DNA of 64,000 nt from Ohtaekwangia sp966211525 (GTDB taxonomy: Bacteria; Bacteroidota; Bacteroidia; Cytophagales; Cyclobacteriaceae): assembly GCA_966211525.1 (NCBI GenBank), contig CBIHOZ010000017.1, positions 1 through 64,000 on the forward strand. The letters run 5' to 3'. How positions within the stretch are numbered: the first letter of the stretch is position 1; each line of letters starts with the position of its first letter. Of this stretch, positions 37,301 to 46,228 are shown in pieces. The translations under genes and the position numbers were made by a program. The notes beneath the pieces were generated by a model, which was given only the letters and a program-made list of their open reading frames with translations, made no database searches and was not told the origin of the DNA.

Positions 37301-38423
37301 TCTGGTGGAAGATCATGGCATTGGTATGTCGGAAGAAAATGTATCACGCATCTTCGAACGCTTCTATCAGTTGGGAGACAGTCGCACCAACACCGGTGTC
37401 GGTATAGGGCTCGCGCTTGTTGAAAGCCTGGTAAATCTGCATCACGGGCAAATTCGTGTTGAGAGTAAGAAAGGCAGTGGCAGTAAATTTTTCGTAAGTC
37501 TTCCCCTCGGGCGCTGGTTTGAAAAACTAGACTATGCACATCTGCAGGAAGGTGAACAGGCCACATTACGAAGTGATTACTGGAAGGAACAGATTCACGA
37601 TCTCTTTATGGAGCAACAGGCCAGTAGACAATCCATGCTGGAGTCTACCACGCAGATACTAATTGTGGATGACAACAGAGAGATGGCGGATTACCTCGGT
37701 GTATTGTTTGCCGGAACTTATCGCTGCTAGATTGCCTATAACGGAGAAGATGCACTGCAAATTCTGAACAACGAAATTATAGAGCTTGTCATTCTTGATG
37801 TTATGATGCCGGGTATAAGTGGTGTAGAACTTTGTGAGAAGATCAAGAGCAATCGCTCTACTTCGCATGTACCGGTCATCATGTTGTCAGCGAAGACGGC
37901 TGTTGAAGATCAGCTCAGCGGTTTGCACACCGGGGCCGATGACTATATTGAAAAACCGTTTAACCCTGATCTGCTGAAAGCCCGCGTACGAACGCGCCTC
38001 GAGAAAGTAAAGGAGTTGAAAGAATACTATCAGCGCGAATTCCTGTTGCAACCCAAAGAACAATCCGTTGCCAACGATGATGAAAAATTTATACTGGACT
38101 TAAAGGCGATCGTTGAAAAGTATATAACCGATACCGACAAGATCAAACTGGCTGTACAGGAAGAGATGGCGATGAGCAAAGCAACACTGTATCGCAAACT
38201 CAAATCCATTACCGACTATTCTCTTTCCGAGTTCATCAAAGTTATCCGCATTAAAAAGGCAGCGCAATTGCTGACCAACTCGCAACTGAGCATCTCCGAA
38301 ATTGCCTATGATGTAGGGTTCAACGATCTCAAATATTTCCGGGTATGCTTTGAGAGCGTCTATCATACAACGCCTTCCGAATATCGCAAAGCAAACAAGG
38401 CCAACTCGAACATAACGGTGTGA
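34305..38423 (+). pseudogene. Hybrid two-component system (HTCS) regulator, interrupted by an in-frame TAG in the receiver domain
   Basis: A single open frame of 1372 codons apart from TAG at 37728-37730 (codon 1142). Order: signal peptide; periplasmic two-blade sensor made of Reg_prop propeller repeats (about 35-700, for example DFIWIGTRGGLNRYDG); Y_Y_Y domain (about 720-790); membrane segment (about 805-825); HisKA with His858 (NISHELRTPLTL); HATPase; receiver with Asp1165 (VILDVMMPG); AraC HTH. The break falls about 25 residues into the receiver, between YRC and IAYNGEDAL. The truncated product would be a 1141-residue sensor kinase with no output. The downstream part could start only at 37803 and would lack the receiver's first strands. 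An alternative start is GTG 34272, overlapping the GH16 stop. Expected job: sensing galactan oligosaccharides and activating the locus. Confidence 0.85.
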
Positions 38424-38586
38424 CTACACGCAACTCGCGTGCGATTTTGTTGCATGGGCGATTCCCATTTTTTCAGTGCAAACTGAAAGGATCGACACCA
38501 TAATTGAAACAATACACCCCTTCTCCGCTACCGTTATCGCCAACCTTTGCGGAGTATATTTTACAAACTTAAACCCATTAACATTT

Positions 38587-39420
38587 ATGAGACGTCTCTT
38601 CACCGTTGCAACGCTTGCCGTGGTGGGCATGCTGACAAGTTCTTGTTCTGAAGAACCCGTAAACACCTCCGATGACAGTAAGAAAGTCGGGGCATGGGAA
38701 ACCGTCCTGGACAACTCGTTCACGGATTACACAACGTTCGAGTCCAAGTGGAATTATCTTTACCCGTGGGGTTCAGACCACAATGGCAGCGCGCGGATGT
38801 ATGGAAGTACATCTGATCACAATCACATCTACATCACTTCCGGAGGTGTACTCAACGTCAAGGCTACACGCATCACCTGGAATGAAGGCAACAGTCCGCA
38901 CTCACCCTACTTGCCCATCCGCTATCACTCGGGAGCCGTGCATGCCAAACATCAGATCCTGATCAACGATCAGTTTCCGGATTACGAAGTGAAAGGTGAA
39001 TTCCAGGTACCAACCGCGAGCGGTACATGGCCAGCGTTCTGGCTCACCGGTGTAAACTCATGGCCGCCCGAGTCAGACATCATGGAGTTCAAAGGAAACA
39101 GCGTGAACTGGCAAAACACAATGGATGGTCCGGACTGGACAAATGTACACACGCAGTCAACGCAGACTACGGTGAGCAACGCGGGTAACTGGCACACCTA
39201 TCGCGCGTGGATCACCAAGGTAAATGCTACCGATGTAGACATTCACTACTATATCGATGGCGTATGGAAAGCTGTGCATCGCGCACCAAATTTTGTTAAC
39301 AGCCCCATGTGGTTGATTGTTAACCTTCAGATGGAAGGATCAAGCGGAAGCTCCGGTCCTACTACCGATACGTTCCTGAAGGCACGCAATATATATGTAG
39401 GGCGAACCAAAGCTTTCTGA
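38587..39420 (+). CDS. GH16 family lipoprotein, divergent from the first
   Basis: 278 residues from ATG 38587. Lipobox TSSC, lipidated Cys20, followed by SEE. The GH16 signature is E162-S-D164-I-M-E167 with WPAFWLTG upstream. It shares only the fold and catalytic core with the GH16 at 33439, so it probably cuts a different linkage or accepts different side chains. It follows the HTCS gene by 160 bp and precedes the CAP-domain gene. Probably a surface endo-galactanase or a related beta-glycanase (inference from neighbours). Confidence 0.9.
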   Translation: MRRLFTVATLAVVGMLTSSCSEEPVNTSDDSKKVGAWETVLDNSFTDYTTFESKWNYLYPWGSDHNGSARMYGSTSDHNHIYITSGGVLNVKATRITWNEGNSPHSPYLPIRYHSGAVHAKHQILINDQFPDYEVKGEFQVPTASGTWPAFWLTGVNSWPPESDIMEFKGNSVNWQNTMDGPDWTNVHTQSTQTTVSNAGNWHTYRAWITKVNATDVDIHYYIDGVWKAVHRAPNFVNSPMWLIVNLQMEGSSGSSGPTTDTFLKARNIYVGRTKAF

Positions 39421-39440
39421 TTCACAACTGGGCAACAAAA

Positions 39441-39471
39441 AGAACAGTCATCTTTACCAGGTGACTGTTCT
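39441..39471 (+). terminator. Hairpin after the second GH16 gene
   Basis: AGAACAGTCA and TGACTGTTCT form a perfect 10-bp stem around an 11-nt loop, 20 nt after the stop. No T tract follows on the plus strand, so it may be partial or Rho-assisted. Confidence 0.6.
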
Positions 39472-39497
39472 CGTCATATATACTATATAATTATACT

Positions 39498-39962
39498 TTG
39501 AAGCACACAATCCTCATCTGTTTATTTCTGTGCGCAGCGGCCTGCGCGTCCGATGATGTTGCGCCCGATATAAAGCAGGCCATGCTCAACCGGGTAAATT
39601 CGATTCGCACAACCGGATGTACCTGTGGCGATACAGTATATCCCCCTGTCCAAACGCTTGCTATAAATACAGAATTGTCGGATGCTGCCTTTGCACATGC
39701 ACAGGATATGTACCGGCAAAATTATTTTTCACACGTATCCCCGCAAGGTATATCTCCTGAAGAACGCGTAACCGCAGCAGGATACTCCGGCAACTTCCTC
39801 GCTGAAAATATAGCAGCCGGATGTGCTACGGTTAACGAAGCTATCGATGCATGGCTTCACAGTCGCAGTCACTGCGAGGCATTGATGAAGAGCGAAGCAA
39901 ATGAAATGGGCGTCTCGCAGGTCGATTCCTATTGGGTGCTGGAGATAGGCGAAAAACGATAA
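39498..39962 (+). CDS. CAP-domain (SCP/PR-1-like) lipoprotein, TTG start
   Basis: 154 residues. The only in-frame start that yields the export signal is TTG at 39498, giving MKHTILICLFLCAAAC with the lipidated Cys at 16 and ASDD after it. The CAP domain runs from about 25 to 150: MLNRVNSIRTTG, the HAQDMY helix, YFSHVSPQGISPEERVTAAGY and AENIAAG, with the conserved His and Glu positions. Function of bacterial CAP lipoproteins is unclear; some are linked to cell-wall or surface processes. It lies 23 bp before the GH43_24-like gene and so appears co-transcribed with carbohydrate genes. Confidence 0.85.
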   Translation: MKHTILICLFLCAAACASDDVAPDIKQAMLNRVNSIRTTGCTCGDTVYPPVQTLAINTELSDAAFAHAQDMYRQNYFSHVSPQGISPEERVTAAGYSGNFLAENIAAGCATVNEAIDAWLHSRSHCEALMKSEANEMGVSQVDSYWVLEIGEKR

Positions 39963-39984
39963 GACTTATACAATTAAACTATAC

Positions 39985-41109
39985 ATGAAAACGCGAACAC
40001 TATTTTTTATTCTTTTACTTGGTTTCTTTTACACGCATGGGCAACAACACTTTCAGCCCGGAGCATTGTGGCCCGACACCGATGGAAAACATATCAACGC
40101 GCATGGCGGTGGTATACTATATTTTGGCGACACCTATTATTGGTTCGGAGAATTTAAAACGGAAGGTAAAGCCGGCAACCGCGCGTGGGTTGGTATAAGC
40201 TGCTACTCCTCCAAAGATCTATATACCTGGAAGAACGAAGGCATCGTGTTGCCGGTGGTAGACGATCCGGCTTCGGAAATAACAAAAGGCTGCGTCATCG
40301 AACGTCCTAAAGTAATTTATAATGCAAAGACCAAAAAGTTTGTGCTCTGGTTTCACCTTGAGTTAAAAGAGCAAGGCTATAATGCAGCACGCACAGCCGT
40401 AGCCGTGAGCGATAAACCAACCGGTCCGTATACCTATATCCGCTCATACAGACCCAACAGCAAAACTTGGCCTATAAATTTTGAGAAAGCGTGGCAGACC
40501 AAAACCGTAAATGAAAAAGAACTGAAAGCGCATACCGATCCGTGGCGTAAAGAAGTTGCCGAAGGACTTTTCATAAGACGTGATTTTGAAAAAGGACAAA
40601 TGTCGCGCGACATGACTTTGTTTGTTGATGATGACGGTAAAGCGTATCACATTCACTCCGCAGAAGAAAATCTCACGCTCCACGTTTCAGAACTCACGGA
40701 CGATTACCTGTCGTTTACGGGCAAGTGGGCAACCATCGCTCCTGCCGGACATAACGAAGCGCCTGCACTGATCAAGCGCAACGGTAAATATATACTTGTT
40801 ACCTCCGGTTGCACAGGTTGGGAACCCAACACTGCACGTTCATTTGTCTCCAATTCAATTTGGGGACCGTGGAAATCACTCGGCAATCCCGCGCAGGGAG
40901 AAAATGCCGAGCGTACATTCGAGTCGCAAAGTACATTCATCCTGCGGGTGTACGGTCGTAAAGACCAGTATATTTTCATGGCCGATCGCTGGGCACCCGA
41001 CAATGCGATTGATGGCCGGTATATATGGCTGCCGCTGACATTCGATGGTGACAAACCTGTGATCAAGTGGTTTGATAAATGGAGCCTGGAGCAACTGGCC
41101 AATCCATAA
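39985..41109 (+). CDS. GH43 subfamily 24-like exo-beta-1,3-galactanase
   Basis: 374 residues. Signal peptide about 1-19 (FFYTHGQQ). The opening LWPDTDGKHINAHGGGILYF and YYWFGEFK are characteristic of GH43_24 exo-1,3-galactanases, which lack the usual N-terminal catalytic Asp and rely on glutamates. Candidate residues are in CVIERPKVIYN and HNEAPAL, with the Asp in SRDMTLFVDDD. It would release galactose or side-chain-bearing galactose from the beta-1,3-galactan backbone of arabinogalactan. This is the best single clue to the substrate of the locus. No carbohydrate-binding module is fused. Confidence 0.88.
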   Translation: MKTRTLFFILLLGFFYTHGQQHFQPGALWPDTDGKHINAHGGGILYFGDTYYWFGEFKTEGKAGNRAWVGISCYSSKDLYTWKNEGIVLPVVDDPASEITKGCVIERPKVIYNAKTKKFVLWFHLELKEQGYNAARTAVAVSDKPTGPYTYIRSYRPNSKTWPINFEKAWQTKTVNEKELKAHTDPWRKEVAEGLFIRRDFEKGQMSRDMTLFVDDDGKAYHIHSAEENLTLHVSELTDDYLSFTGKWATIAPAGHNEAPALIKRNGKYILVTSGCTGWEPNTARSFVSNSIWGPWKSLGNPAQGENAERTFESQSTFILRVYGRKDQYIFMADRWAPDNAIDGRYIWLPLTFDGDKPVIKWFDKWSLEQLANP

Positions 41110-41157
41110 GCAATACCGATACCATGTCTGTTCTTTTTAAAGACTCGTGCAAAAGAT

Positions 41158-41187
41158 GAGGAGTAGCATCGCTCACTCCTCTCCTTT
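41158..41187 (+). terminator. Probable terminator after the GH43_24-like gene
   Basis: GAGGAGT and ACTCCTC form a 7-bp stem with a 10-nt loop, followed by TCCTTTC. Modest but well placed, about 50 nt after the stop. Confidence 0.5.
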
Positions 41188-41334
41188 CATCATGCTCAAA
41201 AACACCTCTCCTGATTTATTTTGAATGTATTCACCCTATTTCTGATGTATTTCTCTCCCTATAGCGAGCAAACGATTGCGACTATTGTAAGACCAAATTG
41301 AAATGTATGAGACTACTTTACTCTTCTTCGACAG

Positions 41335-41383
41335 CCGCTGCTATACAGCGGTCATCGATGAGGGCGAGTTCACTTGTCCTCAT
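41335..41383 (+). other. Two hairpins in the leader of the second susC
   Basis: CCGCTG-CTATA-CAGCGG (41335-41351) and ATGAGG with CCTCAT (41358-41383), ending 31 nt before the susC ATG at 41415. The rest of the roughly 300-bp gap (41110-41414) shows no gene and no clear TAnnTTTG box. Confidence 0.45.
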
Positions 41384-41414
41384 TGACCATCCCAAACCAT
41401 TCAAACCTATCACT

Positions 41415-44400
41415 ATGCTAAAGTATTTTAAAACACCACATCTCTTGTTGATGTGTCTGTTGCTGGCATGTACCACAACAGCCTTCGCGCAAACTACCGT
41501 GTCCGGTCGTGTTGTAAGCGCAGAAGATCAAACCGGACTTCCGGGCGTAAGCATCATCGTTAAAGGTACATCCACCGGTACAACCACCAACGCGGATGGC
41601 GACTATACATTAGCGGTACCGGGCAGCGATGCTATACTGGTGTTCTCGTTCGTGGGTTTCCGCAACCAGGAAGTTCTGGCGGGAACAAACACGACTATAA
41701 ATGTTTCGCTGGAGACAGACATTCAATCGCTGCAGGAAGTAGTGGTTGTTGGTTACGGTGAACAGAAGAAAGCGAACCTCACAGGCGCAGTAGCATCCGT
41801 CAATATCAATGATGTTAAATCTATACCGGTATCAAACACGGCAAGTCTTTTTCAGGGACGCATGCCGGGTGTAACCGTGAGTAACTTCAGCGGTCAGCCG
41901 GGTAATGATGATCCGCAGATTCGCATTCGCGGTATAGGTACATTTAACTCCGGTGCAGAACCGCTGGTGATTGTCGATGGAATTCAAAGTCAGATCAACC
42001 AGGTGCCGGTTGCTGATATTGAAAGTGTCAGTGTATTGAAGGATGCAGCCTCTGCCGCTATATATGGCGTGCGCGCAGCCAACGGAGTTATCATCATCAC
42101 AACCAAACGCGGTAAAGAAGGTCAGGCACGTATTAACCTGAGCAGCAACGTTGCCATTCAGAGTCCCATCATGAAACCTGATTTTCTCAACTCCTGGGAT
42201 TGGGCTACCATACGCAATGAATGGAACGTAGCTACCGGTGGAACGCCAACCTATACGGCTGAACAAATACAGGCGATGCGTGACGGCTCTGACCCCGATC
42301 ACTTCGCGAACACAGACTGGTGGGATGAGACATTTCGCACAGGCATCATGCAAACCTACGATGCTTCGGTAAGCGGTGGCTCACAAAATGTAAAGTATAT
42401 GGTGTCTACACAGTATATGGATCAGCTCGGTGTATTAAAAGGTACCGATGCCAACCGTACCAGTATACGCGCCAATATAGATATAGAGGCGTCCAAGAAA
42501 CTGAAAGTAGGACTTAACGTATACGGTTACGACCGTAAGTATAATGAACCTTCGCTAAACTCGGCATCATCCAACGATGACAACAGTATAGTATATAGCA
42601 TTCGCAGGTTTACACAGCCGACTATCCCGGTACGCTACGCGAATGGTGAATTCGGTTTTGTAGATGGTGCTGAACCAACACGTGTCGGATTTCGCAATAC
42701 CGTATGGGCAGCCACGACAGGCTTCAGTGAAACACAGGAAACCCGTTTGGAAGGAAAACTTTTTGCCAGCTATGAAATCACCGAAGGACTTAAATTTAAA
42801 ACCAGTGTCGGTGCTATCAATGTATCCGGAGTGAACTCGCGATTCGTTCCAACCTATAAACAGTTTAATCCGGAAGGCGTTGTGATCAGCCAGAATGTAA
42901 ACAACAATCTCAGCAACAGCAACACCACGTTCAGAAGACAGCTACTCGAAAATCTCCTCACCTACGACAAGACTATAGGAACACACAGTGTAAATATACT
43001 TGTAGGACACACGGCTCAATATGAGCGTAACGACTATATGTATGCCTACCGCCAGAATTTTCCGAACAACAACCTGCATGAACTTGATGCCGGTTCGCAA
43101 AATCCACAAGTAGGTGGTAATGCGTATGAAGTAGCACTGCAATCATTCTTCGGTCGCGTAAACTATATATATAATGATAAATACCTCTTCGAAGCGAACA
43201 TGCGCTACGATGGTTCTTCACGCATGCCGAAGTCTGATCGTTACGGTCTATTCCCTTCGGTATCGGCAGGCTGGGTAATCAGCAGTGAAAGTTTTCTTGC
43301 TGATAACAGCGTGGTATCTTTCCTGAAGCTGCGTGCAAGCTGGGGACAACTCGGTAACCAGGAGATTGGTAACTATGCCTATACACAGAATTTTGCTACG
43401 GGTAATAATTACCTCATCGGTGGCATTGTATCCGGAGGTGTAGCGATCAACGATCTGGCGAATCAAAATATAAAATGGGAGACTACAACGATCACAGACA
43501 TTGGTCTTGATTTGAATTTCCTGAATGACCGCCTGCAAATCACCGCGGACTACTTCAACAAAAAATCATCTGACATTCTTATTCGTCTTCCTATACCAGG
43601 AACACTCGGTGTGAACAACGGCCCCTATCAAAACGTTGCTGCTGTTGGCAACAAAGGCTGGGAACTAAATATAGCTTACCAGGATCGAAAAGGTGACCTC
43701 GGTTATTCCGCCAGTGTAAATCTCTCGCAGGTAAAAAACGAAATTACCGACATTGCCGGTCTTGAGAACTGGATCAGCGGTAACACTATAAATCTCGTGG
43801 GGCAACCCATCGGTGCTTACTACGGATATGTAGCTGACGGATACTATACCGAAGAAGAACTCGCGAACGCTCCCACGCAATTCGGAACGCTGCGTGCCGG
43901 TGACATCAAGTATAAAGATATCAGTGGTCCCGAAGGTATACCGGATGGAAAAGTTACTGCGGACTACGATCGCCAGATCATTGGTGAACCTTTCCCTAAA
44001 CTGAGCTATGCATTTAATCTTGGTGCCGACTATAAAGGCTTTGACCTGAATCTTTTCTTCCAGGGTGTAGCAGGCATTGAACGCTTCTACTGGTATAACA
44101 CGGAAAATGTAGGACAGTTTACAAGTTCAATCCTGGATCATTGGACACCAACGAATACAGATGCTGCTTACCCGCGCTTCGGTAACAACAGCAACAACTT
44201 TGCTATGTCGAGCTTCTGGTTGCGCGATGCTTCTTACCTGCGACTGAAGAATGTACAACTCGGATATACGTTCCCGAAAGCATGGACAGAACGATTGTCG
44301 ATGCAGAACCTTAGACTGTTCTTCACCGGTACAAATCTCGTAACCTTCACCGATGTTGAAGAGTTCGATCCGGAACGTCCGACTGGTGATGAACGCAACC

Positions 44401-44453
44401 GTGCATATCCCGGTCTGAAGTCATACTCATTCGGCCTCAACATTACTTTCTAA
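41415..44453 (+). CDS. SusC-family TonB-dependent receptor (galactan locus, plus strand)
   Basis: 1012 residues from ATG 41415 (MLKYFKTPHLLLMCLLLACT), giving a normal signal peptide ending TAFAQ; the in-frame start at 41298 adds a non-signal extension. It has no STN domain: a carboxypeptidase-like regulatory domain (about 25-105), the TonB box EVVVVGYGEQKK, the plug (LKDAASAAIYGVRAANGVI) and the barrel, closing in SFGLNITF. Import of oligosaccharides with the next gene's SusD. Lacking STN, it does not signal to a sigma factor; control is expected from a hybrid two-component regulator instead. Confidence 0.95.
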   Translation: MLKYFKTPHLLLMCLLLACTTTAFAQTTVSGRVVSAEDQTGLPGVSIIVKGTSTGTTTNADGDYTLAVPGSDAILVFSFVGFRNQEVLAGTNTTINVSLETDIQSLQEVVVVGYGEQKKANLTGAVASVNINDVKSIPVSNTASLFQGRMPGVTVSNFSGQPGNDDPQIRIRGIGTFNSGAEPLVIVDGIQSQINQVPVADIESVSVLKDAASAAIYGVRAANGVIIITTKRGKEGQARINLSSNVAIQSPIMKPDFLNSWDWATIRNEWNVATGGTPTYTAEQIQAMRDGSDPDHFANTDWWDETFRTGIMQTYDASVSGGSQNVKYMVSTQYMDQLGVLKGTDANRTSIRANIDIEASKKLKVGLNVYGYDRKYNEPSLNSASSNDDNSIVYSIRRFTQPTIPVRYANGEFGFVDGAEPTRVGFRNTVWAATTGFSETQETRLEGKLFASYEITEGLKFKTSVGAINVSGVNSRFVPTYKQFNPEGVVISQNVNNNLSNSNTTFRRQLLENLLTYDKTIGTHSVNILVGHTAQYERNDYMYAYRQNFPNNNLHELDAGSQNPQVGGNAYEVALQSFFGRVNYIYNDKYLFEANMRYDGSSRMPKSDRYGLFPSVSAGWVISSESFLADNSVVSFLKLRASWGQLGNQEIGNYAYTQNFATGNNYLIGGIVSGGVAINDLANQNIKWETTTITDIGLDLNFLNDRLQITADYFNKKSSDILIRLPIPGTLGVNNGPYQNVAAVGNKGWELNIAYQDRKGDLGYSASVNLSQVKNEITDIAGLENWISGNTINLVGQPIGAYYGYVADGYYTEEELANAPTQFGTLRAGDIKYKDISGPEGIPDGKVTADYDRQIIGEPFPKLSYAFNLGADYKGFDLNLFFQGVAGIERFYWYNTENVGQFTSSILDHWTPTNTDAAYPRFGNNSNNFAMSSFWLRDASYLRLKNVQLGYTFPKAWTERLSMQNLRLFFTGTNLVTFTDVEEFDPERPTGDERNRAYPGLKSYSFGLNITF

Positions 44454-44471
44454 CCCTGTAATTATTACGAT

Positions 44472-46007
44472 ATGAACTATATCAAGCTATATATCACGAT
44501 CGCGCTGCTGACTATATTTTCAGCATGCTCTGACGAGTTTCTCGATCGCAAGTCGCTGAACGACTTAAGCTCCGATTCATTCTGGACAACCGAGGATGAT
44601 GCAAAGATGGCGCTCATGGGTTGTTACTCTGCGCTGCAGGATCAATGGCTGTTTGATTCTGATCCGTGGACAGGCGGAGTTATGCGACTTGACTATCTTT
44701 CCGACAACGGCTATACTGCGTGGCAATGGATGCCGGGCGGAGATATAGCGCAAGGCACACACAACTCTACATCCTGGATCCTGGGCGACACGTGGCGTTC
44801 TGCCTATAGAGCGATTGGCCGTACCAACCAGGTAATTGCCAACGTTCCGAATATACCGAATATCAACCCGCAGGTAGCGGCACGTATTGTAGCAGAAGCG
44901 AAAGTAATTCGTGCCACCGTATATACACTTCTGGCCATGACCTTTCATGATGTACCGCTGATCACGGAACCTCAAACGGTACAAGAGGCGGCAGTGCCTA
45001 AAAATACACACGATGAAATCATGAACTTCATTGCTGCTGATGTAGAAGCGATCGTAGATGATTTGCCGCTGCCGGGGGAAATTCCGGGTACGGAATACGG
45101 ACGCATCAGTCGCGGTGCAGCACTTGCTACACTGGCGCGTATATACCTATACCATCATGAATATACCAAAGCGGCAGATGCTGCTAAAAAAGTAATGGAC
45201 CTGGGCTACTATTCTTTAGCGGCAGACTATAGCACGTTGTTTACTACCGATCACGAACAGGACAAAGAAATGATTTTTTCGGTTACATTCGATCGCTTCC
45301 TTGATGATGGCTCCGCTTTCGCGGGGTACTGGGGCATGATCGACTATCAACGTGTGTTACCGAACCTGGCGGAAGAGTTTTATACTATCGATGGTTTACC
45401 GATAGCGGAGTCTGATCTATACGATCCTGCTGATCCATCGGCCAACCGGGATCCGCGCTTCCGCACAACGATCATATCCAATAACGATACGTGGAAAGGC
45501 AACGCGGTAACAGACGAAGAAGGTTTCTATTACCAACGTAAATATACCGAAGAGAATAATGATGAAGATCATTTCGATTCGCCACAGGACTTTTATGTAA
45601 TACGCTATGCAGATATACTGCTGATGCGCGCAGAAGCACTGGTAAGCGCTGGTGGTTACAGCGAAAGCGAAGTCATTGGTCTGATCAACCAGGTACGCGA
45701 CCGCGTAGACATGCCACAGGTTGAAGATGTAGAAGGAACGGGACTTACTCCTGAAGCACTGCTCGAAGTAATTAAACACGAACGCAGAGTTGAACTGGCA
45801 TTCGAAGGATTGCGTTACTTTGACCTGGTACGCTGGGAAGAGCTCGATGAACGTTACGATTGGTATATGGACAATGAACTGCCTGCTATACAAGCGTTGG
45901 GTTACCCGGATGCGTACCCACGCCAGTTTATATCGTACCGCTGGCCGTTACCTCAAAGCGAGATCAATGTGAACAAGAACCTGATACAACACGATGAGTG
46001 GCGTTAA
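44472..46007 (+). CDS. SusD/RagB-family lipoprotein (galactan locus, plus strand)
   Basis: 511 residues. Lipobox FSAC, Cys19, then SDEF, a typical SusD start. SusD features: DSFWTTEDDAKMALMGCYSA, RGAALATLARIYLY, YADILLMRAEALV, HERRVELAFEGLRYFDLVRW. Starts 18 bp after susC and ends before a strong terminator. It caps the SusC barrel and binds the glycan at the surface. Confidence 0.94.
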   Translation: MNYIKLYITIALLTIFSACSDEFLDRKSLNDLSSDSFWTTEDDAKMALMGCYSALQDQWLFDSDPWTGGVMRLDYLSDNGYTAWQWMPGGDIAQGTHNSTSWILGDTWRSAYRAIGRTNQVIANVPNIPNINPQVAARIVAEAKVIRATVYTLLAMTFHDVPLITEPQTVQEAAVPKNTHDEIMNFIAADVEAIVDDLPLPGEIPGTEYGRISRGAALATLARIYLYHHEYTKAADAAKKVMDLGYYSLAADYSTLFTTDHEQDKEMIFSVTFDRFLDDGSAFAGYWGMIDYQRVLPNLAEEFYTIDGLPIAESDLYDPADPSANRDPRFRTTIISNNDTWKGNAVTDEEGFYYQRKYTEENNDEDHFDSPQDFYVIRYADILLMRAEALVSAGGYSESEVIGLINQVRDRVDMPQVEDVEGTGLTPEALLEVIKHERRVELAFEGLRYFDLVRWEELDERYDWYMDNELPAIQALGYPDAYPRQFISYRWPLPQSEINVNKNLIQHDEWR

Positions 46008-46020
46008 GAGCTAACCAGGC

Positions 46021-46050
46021 AAAAGCCTCAGAGTAATCTGGGGCTTTTTC
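46021..46050 (+). terminator. Terminator of the plus-strand susCD operon
   Basis: AAAAGCCTCAGA-GTAA-TCTGGGGCTTTTTC: a 12-bp stem with one G-U pair, ending in a T tract, 13 nt after the stop. Confidence 0.92.
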
Positions 46051-46143
46051 ATTCTCAATAGTTACTCAATGTTTAATATGATGTTTCTTATTCGAAACAG
46101 TATATATAGCCGGTCCGTTCTCCAGCGTCAAATAATTCTCCTA

Positions 46144-46179
46144 TAAAAAAAGAGGCTATCTCCTGATGAAGATAACCTC
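46144..46179 (-). terminator. Terminator of the minus-strand nine-gene operon
   Basis: On the minus strand GAGGTTATC and GATAGCCTC (one mismatch) around an 11-nt loop are followed by TTTTTTTATAG. It lies about 50 nt after the GH2 stop and marks the convergence of the two loci. Confidence 0.88.
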
Positions 46180-46228
46180 CAGCTTCGGCATCAAATACCC
46201 AAACCTTGACTCACCGAATATCTTTATA

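Noticed and set aside
41298..41414. N-terminal extension of the second susC from ATG 41298
   Set aside because: The added 39 residues would bury the signal peptide and cover the leader hairpins; ATG 41415 gives a standard signal peptide.
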